Of a DNA stretch of 64,000 bases, positions 12,201 to 24,200 are shown one piece after another. Source of the stretch: Lumnitzera littorea (taxonomy: Eukaryota > Streptophyta > Magnoliopsida > Myrtales > Combretaceae). The position numbers and the translations under genes were made by a program. Position 1 is the first letter of the stretch. Each line of letters opens with the position of its first letter. The stretch is taken from assembly GCA_024138015.1 (NCBI GenBank), contig JAMXBB010000001.1, forward strand, positions 96,546,520 to 96,610,519, written 5' to 3'. Below the pieces are notes generated by a model. That model was not told where the DNA came from and made no database searches. It saw only the letters and a list, made by a program, of their open reading frames with translations.

Positions 12201-15200
12201 ATTCTTTTACTGAGAGTATCACATTGCAAACATATATCATTTCTTTCAAAAGGGGAGAGGTGATGTTATTGTGGTTGTTTGTTATATTAAGGTGTTGTGC
12301 TAACTGAGATAAATAAGAATTTCTCGATTTTAGACTTTAATTTAGTATAATTGCTTTTGCAACTTTAGATTAGTGTAATGGTTCATTTCAAAATGCTATA
12401 TAACTTTTCATTGCTGAAACTTTTCTTTCTGGATTAAGATGGGCAAGCAATCGCTTAAGCTCTATCTCTCTCACAGAATTTTTTTTTCCTCCTGAAAACA
12501 CTTTCCACATTTTCCTGTGTTTATCTTCGTTGCTTTTCCTAGTAGAAAACTTTAAGTTGCTTGTTGGATAAGGCTGCCCATAAACTCCTTCCAAGGATTG
12601 ATGTTGGATACAGTAACAGTGATTTAATAGCGTTGCTTATTGCCTCTTTTGAGATAGAATAATTTTAATCTACTGAACTTTGTGTACACAGGCTTCATAT
12701 ATCCTTCATTTATGAAGCTAGAAAATCCGAAGATGCTTCTTTAAGAAAGTCACCGAAGCAAAAGATAGATGAGAAAAGTGGAAAGATTGCTTGTGTTCAA
12801 TCAGATGATATATCTTCTACATTGGAGGAAAATATTGTGGGGAGGGACATAAACGATAGTCCTTTAACTTCAGATGATGATGATGATGTTGACCACTCTT
12901 CAGATGAAAATAACCATGGCATTGATCAAGGCATCAAAATTCAAGCTTCAAGGACAGCGACATGTGCATTGAATTTTGGAACACATGGAACTAAGGAGTC
13001 CACTGCATCTAAAAATCTGAGCTGTAGAGATTGGCTGAAAGAAGATATCAAGGAGCGAGACAGGGTACTGTTGGATCCTGCCAATTACACGAGAAACGGT
13101 AGACTAAAGAAAAATATTGCTCTAATAAAATTCAGTGATTTGAGAATATTCATGAGAAAATGGAAAGATCGTTGTCGAGCAATCTCTCTATCTGAGGTAA
13201 TCTATTCCTGTATGTGTACAAAAATTTTGACTGCACAGTTGATAAAGATTTCTTTCACTGTACTTTTGTTGCCCTTTGCTGTTTCAGTGTATCTAATATA
13301 AGAAATTGGATGATCAATTATTGTCATATCTTTATATTTCATATCTATTGATTGTTTAGTTTAGGTGAAAGGTTTTTCTTTTTTGGATGATTTCAATATA
13401 TTCTGATGCAAAATATTTGGCTGGGAAAGCTCCTATCTGGATTAGATTCATGTTACACACAGCACTGTTCCAGAGTATTGTAGGATGCACCGCAATTTTC
13501 ATGGTGAATAGGACGAAGGTCAATAAGTTGATAAGTTAATTACTAGAAAAGAAACTCATGCACATGATCTTGGTAGCAGGCCATGTAGCAAGGATCTTTC
13601 ACACTAAGGCATCCACTGTTGATATGATCTCACCAAATGTTCTCATTATCCTTTCCCTCCATTAATCATTGCAGTCCCATCACAAGATCTTCTACCAAAA
13701 TATCATAGGGCTTCTGGTTCCCTTACCAACTGCAAGGCCATTAGAGAAACCCACAAAGCTGGTCAATTAGAATGCCATAGTATCATCCTGGTAACTTCTT
13801 GCCAGTGAGGTATTACTAATGGTCACTGAAAGAGCAGATACTTGTGATTTTCTGGAGCAGAACCACACACATAGCATGTGTCATTCACTATAGTACTTAA
13901 CCTCTTTAGTTAGACTAATGTGTAGAGAGCTTAACATAAACTATGGTAGCTGCAAAATAAATGCATGCCTTAGGACCGGCTTTTTGTGCCGGACAGCATT
14001 TTTCCATGCCAACTTGGGTGAAGAAGTCTCAGTTCATTGCCATATTAGGATATCACAACTATTTACCACTGTTTAGGGAAAGGTCTGTAGAATTTCCTTT
14101 CAATGAAATGCTATTTGAATCCTAAGCCATTTGAATGTGCAAATTAATACTAGCCTTTTAGAAAATGGTCACAATTAGTTAAAATGTAATTTTACCGACC
14201 TCTGAAGGTGTCCCATCATATCATTGCTAATCACATGTTGCTGTATATGAGGAGAGAAGTGCAAAGTGGTGCTTGCATTAAATATATTTCATTAATGGCT
14301 CCATGGGGCAGCAGATGTGATAGGGAGATTTGTCCCTATTCTGCTATTGTTTTATTTATTTATCTTTTAAACTTTTACAAAGAACATCTATATTATGGGC
14401 CTTGTGGCCATGGTTCCAATCAGAGTCTCATGGCCACAGCATGGGTGACTACCTTACTAAGGGTGATGCTGGCTTTCAAACTTAGAGATGACAAAGGGAT
14501 TAGGGAAATTACGTCATTAGGGAACTAGGTTAATATTACAGCTCTATAATGTAATTTATGGGTGTTGGTAGGCAATCACTTTTGAAATAAGATATCTTGT
14601 GGAAAAATCTAAATAGAAAATGATACTTAAAAGTGTGCTTGAGTAGGTTTGGGATTAGCAATTTCCGTGAATAGGTTTTTCCTTGCTCTTGTTTTCTTTC
14701 TTAACAATGCTTTCTTCTAACTTTGTAGATTATTTAGTTTCACCATCAATGTGCACTTATTATATCTGTAGGTTATTGACTTAATGATAGATGAGTATGT
14801 CCTTTCAAAGAAGAAAAAAAGGAAAATGGGCAACAAGCTTCGAGTAGCGCCATTTCTTCAGCTAGCAAATGTTGCTGTAAGGAGTTAATCTGTTACTAAG
14901 TTTCTTTCTTTTTTCCTTTTCCTTCTGCTTCTTCTTCTTCTCCTTCTTTTTTTTTTTTTTTTTGTTTTTTTAAGTTCAGTAAATTGTATGAATAACAAGA
15001 GAATTCATCCACTTAACAAAAACAGTAATCTATTACTAAGTTATTTTGTGGTTCTTTGACAAAAACTTATTTCAGAAACTTTCTGTTTGCAGGTTCTATC
15101 CATCAAATCTGGATTATTGGATGATATCTATGATAGTCTTGTTCATGAAAGGTTGAGTGAAATTTGCACCAAAACCTCTGACTCTGAAAGAAGCAATCTT

Positions 15201-18200
15201 GCTCCCGATGAAATGGGTGTGCCTGTCATCTCTGAAACAAAGAGTATTTTCTTATACCATATCCACTCATTTCTAAATTTTTTATTACTTGTATGGAAAA
15301 TATTAGAATTAGTTTGTTATATTTGTATCAGATTTAGCTAATAATATCTGTTAGTTTATGTTTTGTTTTATCTAGCTGTTTTCTCGGAGAACATCTGGTT
15401 TCTCCTCATCTAGGTAGATTGTTCCTTCTTGTATATATTTCTAAATTATCAATTAAAAAATTGAGGATTTATTATTCTACATGGTATTAGAACTCCAAGA
15501 GAGTACTCTAGCTTAATGAGAAAAACCATGCCATCAACTCCTGCATCAGGGAACAAATTCAAATTCAGTACTCTTGATGCTGGAAACACTTATTTTCCCA
15601 TTCAAACCTCAGTTACATGCCACCACCCATTCTAGACAAAATGCATCAATGACTCCATTTTTCTTTCCGAGTTTGTAGATCACCTCAAAGTCATACCCTA
15701 ACAACTTTGCAAGCCAATTTTGTTGATCTATAATGTACCTTAAAGCGCCTTCCAACAAATAAGGTCACCAATGATAGATTGCCAGCATCAAAGCCACAAG
15801 TTCTTTCTCATGAGTTGACCTGGCTGATATTTGGTTTGCCAAGGCCTCGCTAAATTATGTAATATGGAAAATTTGTGGCATTAAATTTGTGCCTAGGCCA
15901 TGCCTTGATGCATCACACTCCACAATGAATTCCTTACAGAAATTGGGTATGGCGAGAAAAGATGCTCTTGTATTGGTGGTTCGCAAGGCTTCAAAAGCTC
16001 TACTCATTGCTTTCCCTCACACAAAGCCTTAGCCAGTAAGTGGTCTTGCTATTTCCTGTTGTCCTCCCATCAAACATAAGAAACTGTGCACTCCTCTACA
16101 TTCTATGGTTTCAGCTACTTAATGCCTCCCACCTTCTCTAGTCCATCTTCTTATGCTTGTTTGAAATTACATACCTTAAGTATCTAATAGATCTTCTGCC
16201 AAAGGAACATTTCATTATTGGCAAAATTTGGTGTCAGTGAAACAATCCCAACACCATTCTCAAGCTAGTAAATGGTCTTGCTATTTTCCGTAGTCCTGGA
16301 CAAATCTCCAATAATACCCCGTTAGACCCAAGAAATTGCACTCCTCTATTATTCTGTGGTTCAACCACTTAAGTACTGCTCCCATGGTCTATCTCTGCAC
16401 CCTTGTTTGAAACCACATGCTAAGAGTATTCGATAGATTTTATACCAAAGGAGCTTCTTTTTTTTTTTTTTTTGGGTGCAAAGTTGACGTCAACACAACA
16501 ATCATAGCATCATTCTCAAGTTAGTAATAGGTCTCACTATTCTTTCATATCTCAGATAAATTATGATATTAGCCTTTCAAACCTAAGAAATCGTATGCTC
16601 TAACATTCTATGACTTAGCCACTTAAGTACTCCTTCCATCTTTTGTGGATCCATCTCAACCTCCTCCTTTGAAATTATATGCCTTGAGTATTTGTTAGTC
16701 CTAGTAATTGTGAGTTGATTGTCACTTGAATTTTCAAACACTTGTACCATTTCATACTTCTTAATGTTTAAGATTACCATGAAACACTAAACTTGTTCTT
16801 ATATACTAACATATTTGAAACTAGCAAATTTAGACTAAAGATTTTCGTGCCAAAGCCTAAGTTAAATTTAATATGATCTTTTGAATTGGTTCCTTGAGTC
16901 TTTCTAGTTAACTTTTGAACATGATTTCTAACTTAAGGTATTCTCTTAATTATAATGTTATGCCTCTAATCTCTTAAACTTGAATATGTAAACACAAACA
17001 TTATCGTGGATATAAATATAGGACTAAAATGAATTGCAATAGAGTAAAAGATAGAATTAATAAGATTAGATGGCGATATATTATGGTTCCTCTTTGTTAG
17101 TGAGTCCTTTTTTCCAGCGTGGAATGTTAGGGAATTAGTCTTCCATACTAGCGTGTTGCACTATTTGAAAGAAATCACAATGAGGTATACAGTTGCCATA
17201 ACTCTGTCTTATGTCCCTACTTCTACCATAAAAGTTATCATAAGCTTATGAAGTTTCCCTCTCTACTATCTCAAATAGCTATCAACTAAATTTTAGAGTT
17301 TAGCGACTCTTCGAGGATTACAATATGGTTCATAACACTTTAGCTCAATTCTTTCAAATGATAACAAATATGAAACTTTTGCTCTAAAAAGCTTTTATCA
17401 GCTCTTTCATATATGCATAGTGCTTGTGTCATTTGTTGCTCTTTGAATCTTTAGCCTTTATATAGTCTTCAATTGTGTAAATCTCTCCTTCCACTCTGTC
17501 TTTGTCTTCATTCTTGTCACTTGATTTTCTTCTACAAATGTTTTGTTGACTCATTCCTTTTGTATTTCGTAGAATGGAATTTCTTATCTTGACTTTATAT
17601 TATTCTTTTGTTCAAATTATGTTTCCTGGCCGATTAGATATACTACTCAAATAATATCTTCTGGCTTTCGACTTATAATATCCTTATTTTACTTCTTTCC
17701 TCCTTGTAAATAAGCTTCTGCCATATTCTTCGTTTTTGTTGTAGAATGCTTCTGAAAGTTCTTCTTGCTTTTGCTCCTTTTTTTCACTTTTGAACTGTCT
17801 TGCTTCTGCTGCCCCATCCACCCACCTTCACAGAAAAAAAAGAAAAAAAAAGGGAATGTCTTGCTTCTGAACTTGTAATTACATTAGTAGACACATCCAA
17901 CAGTTCCAACAAATCTAGAGGGTCTTCTTTCTCACTTCCCACACTATTACCTACTTCAATTACCATATGAATTGCAAAACTCAATTTCGACCTGTTTATG
18001 GAGAGGCTGCAGTGCAAATGGGCCTGGGAGAAGGAGGAATTTCCTTGTATTTGGACTTATCTTCTGTTCAACCTAAGCTTAATCTACAATTTGGCCCAAT
18101 CAGCCTGAACTTCTGCCAAAGTCTCAAGCCAAAAGAACACCTAATATGAGATCTACTCTGCCAAGGCCAAACCAAAAATTGTCTACCATAATAGCTACTC

Positions 18201-21200
18201 TACTCAAAATATATAGGCACATTACAGTATACTCTCCTTAACTTCATGCAAAACCCAACTCTAAGCCAAACTCCAGACTAGGTGTTTCTTGAACAGTTAA
18301 GTCTTAACTCCTCTCTTTTCCTTTTGGACAAAATCATGGTGTTTCTCCACTTTCAATCATAACCAATAAATGTTGGCCCCTTATCTTCTCCTTCAATTCC
18401 ATAGTTCCAGCTCCTGTTATACTTGCTAGAGCTAGAAGGGAGAGCCCCTTCTATATTGCATCATCTTGTACTCCCTCTGTTTTAGTGCCATCAGCTAATG
18501 TGACTTCCTTCTCTTCAACATCTCCACAATCCACCTCATTCCACCATGGTCATTCTTGACAAAATTTTAGTAATTTGCTGAATGCTCATTCTTCATTGAT
18601 CTTTTTCATTAAATAGAGAATTCTGTATAACCTATTCTTGGAAGGAATATATACTCTGTCAATACATTAACTATTGACATCCTCTAAAAGATAAGAAAAT
18701 AAATTACAATAATCAACAATAATTGAGATGTATTCTTAGTCTAATAATTTCTGCAATAATCTCGATATTAATGTCCATTAATTCTTGCCATTGATATCCC
18801 CCCTCAAATTGATGTTGGTGGATCTACAAGCATTAATTTGTCAATAAGAAACTAATGTCGATGTCAAGATAAAGCCTTAGTGAATGCATCAGTAGTCTAG
18901 AGAGCAGAGGTGATATGTGAGAGAGATGACACAAGCATTATATGCTTCATGAATAGAGTGACAATTTACTTCAATGTGCTTAGTGCGCTCATGGAGTACT
19001 GAGTTAGCCACAATTTGAATTATGCTAGTATTATCCACATGAAGTGAGGTCAGCTCAATTTGGGCAAACCCAAGCTCACCTAATAATCCTTGAAAGCCAA
19101 ACAATTTCAGAGCAGGCAGAAGACATAGCACAATATTTAGACTTTGTAGAGGACTTAGACACTCAGTCTTGCTTCTTACTTTTCCAAGAAACAAGAGAGT
19201 TACCAAGAAACATACAGCAGCTGATAATTGAACATCGGGTATCAGAACAATTAGCCTAATCAGTATCACTGTTTGCAACCAAATGTATAGGAGAATCTTT
19301 AGGAAAGAAAAGACCTCAAGGTAAAGTGCCTTTTAAGTATCGAATAATGCGACGAATAGTAGCGAGATGAAGATGTGTAGGAGCCTGCATAAATTGACTA
19401 ACTTGTTGAACCGCAAAGGAAATATCAGGCCAAGTATTAGTGAGATAGTTTAAGCTCCCTACCAATTGTCTATATAAAGTGGGATTAGAAAGAAAATCTC
19501 TCTCATCACGACAATATTTGACATTCACTTCTAATAGAGTATCAACAGGACAACCATCTTGAAGGCGAGCCAAAGTAAGTAACTCCTGAACATATTTATG
19601 TTGGTGTAAAAAAATAGCAGCAAAAGTAGAATGCACCTGAAAACTTAAAAAATACTGTGGAAGACCTAAGTCCATATGAAAGGAATGCCAAAGTAAGCTC
19701 TTTTTGCATAGCTTTGACCTGGCACGCATGATTCATTGCTTGAGAATAAGAAGTAGGAACTGGAGTATCAATTAAAGTAGGTGCAAAACCAAATCAATCA
19801 AGAGGATGACTAATACAAGAAGATCTCCTAAGAGCCACTAGTCTAGCCACTTGATTAGAGTTGTGAAGGATTTCTGATCAGTAAGGCTGCTATTTTTCTT
19901 TCTTTCTTTTTTTTTTTTTTATTGGGTAAGGTGAGATTATTTTATTTCAAAATGTACAACGAAGAGCACTCAATGAAACTTACACAGTCGAACTAACTAT
20001 CAAAAGACAAAAGGATACTTAGTTCAAATGCATGATCATACAATCCTAAAAATGCAATGTAATACAGTCTTTAGAATAATTTCAAAAGAATTTTCTGCTT
20101 CTCCTACACATGTTCTATTTCTTTCTTTCCACAAGTAGCAACCAACAACAAAAGCTTTCTTGTGTATAGCCTTCGTTCTTTGTGCTACAAGAGAGTTAAA
20201 AAAATCATCTATTTGAGAGTATTTCAAAGGCTTGCAACAATGCCATATGGTAGCAAATTCAATACTCCTCCATAAGTTCCTTGCATAAGAATAATTCAGA
20301 AATAAGTGATCATGACATTCTGGTCCTTTATGACACAAATAGCAGCATTTTGTATCAATAATACCCCAACATAGCTTATCCATAGTTAGTAGTTGATAGA
20401 CAACACTAGGTTTAAAGCGCTCAACAGTTGATGCAATATTATCAAAGCTAGGAAGAATGGTAACATTGGAATGAGACACATGCTGCTGAAAATAGAACTC
20501 ATGTTTGAAGAAAATAACATTTCTGGAAACACGTATACAATTTGCAACACCATCATAACAAGAATGGCACCATTGGAATGAGACACATGCTGCAGAAAAT
20601 ATAACTCATGTTTGAAGAAAATAAAATTTCTGCAAACATATATACAATTAGCAACACCATCATAACATAAGAACTCTTTTTGAGTAGAGCTATGACCTAT
20701 AAAAGCACACCTTACTGATTGAATTGTAAGCTTATGACACTCATGGGGAGGCAAGTGAACAAAACAGACACATCCAAATGTGTGTAGCCTGTGATAATTA
20801 GGATGCATACCAAAAGACGATAATAGGGAGAATCAAAATTCAATTATTGAGAAGATAGACAGTTAACCAAATAAGTTAATAAGTTGCAGTGGACAAAGCT
20901 TCCACCCAAAATTTAGGTAGAACTAAAGACTCTAAGAGTAATGTGTGAACTATATCTTACAGGTGGCAGTTTTACGTTCAGCCGCCCTATTTTGTTGTGA
21001 GGTATAAGGATACGATTATTGAGATAGAATACCTTTCTGCTGTAAAAAGGCTTGAAATTCATGTGACATATTTACCACCATTATCAAATTGTGGCACCTT
21101 AATAGAGGTAGAAAATTGTGTCTCAATATAATTTAGAAAGGTTCGAAAAATAGTGAACACCTTAGCTTTAGTATACAAAAAATATACCCATGTAAAATGA

Positions 21201-24200
21201 CTAGTCATCAATGAATGTCACAAAAGTATTTGTATTGTCCGTGTGAAACAACAAGTAATAACCCAAACATCAAAGTGTATAATCTCAAAATATGTATTAG
21301 TATAATTACCATAATTAGGGAAACGTAAGATTTTACTTTTTCCCAGTTTACAAATAGTGCAATCAAAAGATAATCCATGTGTGGAACATTGATCTTTATC
21401 AAGAAATCTACACTTCATCAAATTTGTCGCAATAACATTATTTGGATGACCTAATTGTCTATGCCAAAGTGAAACACTATTTTCAACAATTACAAATGGC
21501 AAAGACAAATTTCTTTGAATAGTAAATTGCAATAGAAATAATCTTTCCACTTTAGGTCCCCTCACAATTACCTTCCTCTAACTCCTTGCAACTGTAAAAT
21601 TGTGTAGATCCTTTTCCTCGAGTCCTCCCTTGAGCAGCACAAGCAACATTGACAATCTACTATGTCTCCTTAAATCTATTTATGATAGCTTGCATAGCTA
21701 TTCTTTGTTCTTCACGCAATAGTTCACCAAGACAATCATCCAAAGAAGTATCTGGATTTCTATTTAGTAATCTAGCTCAAATAGTTTCAAATTCTAGTCT
21801 TAGTTTGATACAATGCTCAACATTAATCGACCATTGCGGCATGTGTACAAAATGAAGGCTAAGGGAGCCGAGTAGTATGAAGTGGAGTGTAGTACATATA
21901 CTATAGTGTAGTATGTAAAGTATAATATGTAACTACTGTAATAAGGGTGATTAAGAGTTGAGATGACTTAGCATTATATAAATAGATTGAGGTGGAGGGA
22001 AAAGTGGTTGACAAGTAAGTTGCAAGCAAAGAACCAAAGGCCGGAAGAGGAGCTTGGGGGGGCTCTTGGTAGTGTATTAGTTGTAGAGTACCAATTTTGG
22101 TGTCTTGCTTCACAAATCAGAACCTTAATCAAGTAAGTATAGATCTACCATTCTTTTCTAAACTGATTACTATCTTAGCTTATATCAATTTGGCACCGTC
22201 TGTAGGAAACTCTCATTCCACAAGGAGATCGAAATTACTCGGATGGAAATTAGGGTTGAGAGTCTAGAAAAAAATCTAGAATCACTAGAACAAAACGTGA
22301 AATCGGTGAATGAAGAATTTAGAGGAAGCATTTCAAAGTTGTAGCACTAACTAGCAATTGTGGATAAGAATACTAATGCTAATATCACGTGGGTGAAGGC
22401 TTTGATTACAGGAATTGAAGCTGCCTTGGCATCCATACAATCTTCGATGATAGCGCTGAGTCACAATCATAGTATGAGTGAGAAAAATAAGGAAAAAGAG
22501 GATTCAACGTTTGGTATTCGGATCAATCTTAGATTGTGAGCCAGTGTGAATGATGAAGTGAACTACGTAGCATCTGATGATGAAGTTCGTCCAACTGTGA
22601 TGAATGTGGCCGCCATACCTATTTTTACAAGAGAAGATCCTATGCATTGGCTGACGTTGATGGAATAATATTTTGAAATTCAGAATATTAGAGAGGAAAG
22701 GAAGATAGCTATAACTACTGTAGGACTTAAAGGAAGAACCATATATTGGCATAAAATGGTTAAGAAGAGGTTACCACAACTTGACTGGTAGACGTTTAGG
22801 CAAGAATTTCTGATGCGGTATGTCGGTCTTTATGCTAGGAATCCCTTCATAACAATTTCCACTCTTCGACAAACCACTATTGTAAGAGATTTCTTGGAGT
22901 CATTTGAGTCCCTAACAACACAAATTCTAGACATCACGGAGTTGCAATTGCTTGTGTATTTTTTAGGGGAACTTCGGGAGAATATCAGGTTACAAGTTCA
23001 AACTTTACGACCAGTGTCCTTGGCTGATGCTATAGAATTGTCCTTGAGTATAGAGAAGGAATTTGATCATGGAGTATTTTTGGTAAGTGATCAACGAAAT
23101 GGAAATGGTGCTCCAACTGGTTTTAAATCTCACTTACAAACGTATGGTACACTAGTACCTCCTCCTTTAGTCTAAGCTATCTTGTCATGGAGACAACCTG
23201 TGAATAACTTAGTAGGCATTTTTGCTTCTCATACCAACTCCCATGTGTAAAGTGCAGCTAAGGACCAGGCTCCAATGACCTCCAGTAGTAGCTCTAATGG
23301 GAGTTCTTTTGTGTCCTCAACTACAACTACGAGGATTGAAGCAAATGACTTGTGCGGAATTCTTAGAACGCTGAAGTAAAGGGTTATGTTTTAAGTGTGA
23401 ACAACCTTTTCAGCCCGACTACAGGAGTCTTAATAAATCCTTGAGGGTAATAATACTCGAAGAAGATGAGGATCAATTTGAGGAAAGATGGGTGGAGCAT
23501 GCAGAACCAACGACACTTGGTAAGGAACAAGAGGCTATACATGTAGACTCCGAGCTGTCCTTGCTTGCAATTAATGGTTTCAATAGCCTTAAGACCTTGA
23601 AATTTCAAGGTATATTGCATGATGTTGAAGTTTCCATTTTAGTCGATAATGGAGCTAGCCATAATTTTGTCTTATAGAGGTTAGTTCATCAACTATAGTT
23701 GCGTGTTAATTCTACCAATATATTCTCTATGAAACTTGGAGACGGTAGTGTTGTTTCTTCGGTTGATTTATGTCCTAAGCTGAATATTTAAATAGGTTCC
23801 ATAAATATGTATGTGGACTGTTATGTCTTTGAGTTAGGGTCCGTTGATGTTATATTGGGAGTGGCATGACTTCAAACTTTAGAAGTTAAAGTTGATTGGG
23901 GGTAAAGGTGTATGAAAATTCCTGTCAATGGAGTGGAACATGTGTTAGTGGGTGATCCTTCCCTTTGTAAATCCAAAATCTCTTATAGATGTATGTTAAC
24001 AATTGAGGAGTGGGAGTATGGTAGTCTTATTGTGGAACCTTTCATATGGAGTCTGGGATTGGAAGTATTTGAACAGCACTCCAACATAATAGCATTATTA
24101 GAAGAATTTTCTGATGTGTTTGCAAAGACCATTGACTTCCCTCCATTGCGTGGTATTGATCATCGCATTTCGTTGAAGGATGGGGTAGGAGTTGTTAATA

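Noticed and set aside
14208..14528. 106-codon plus-strand frame in intron 3
   Set aside because: No recognisable domain, no splice or promoter support; compatible with chance.
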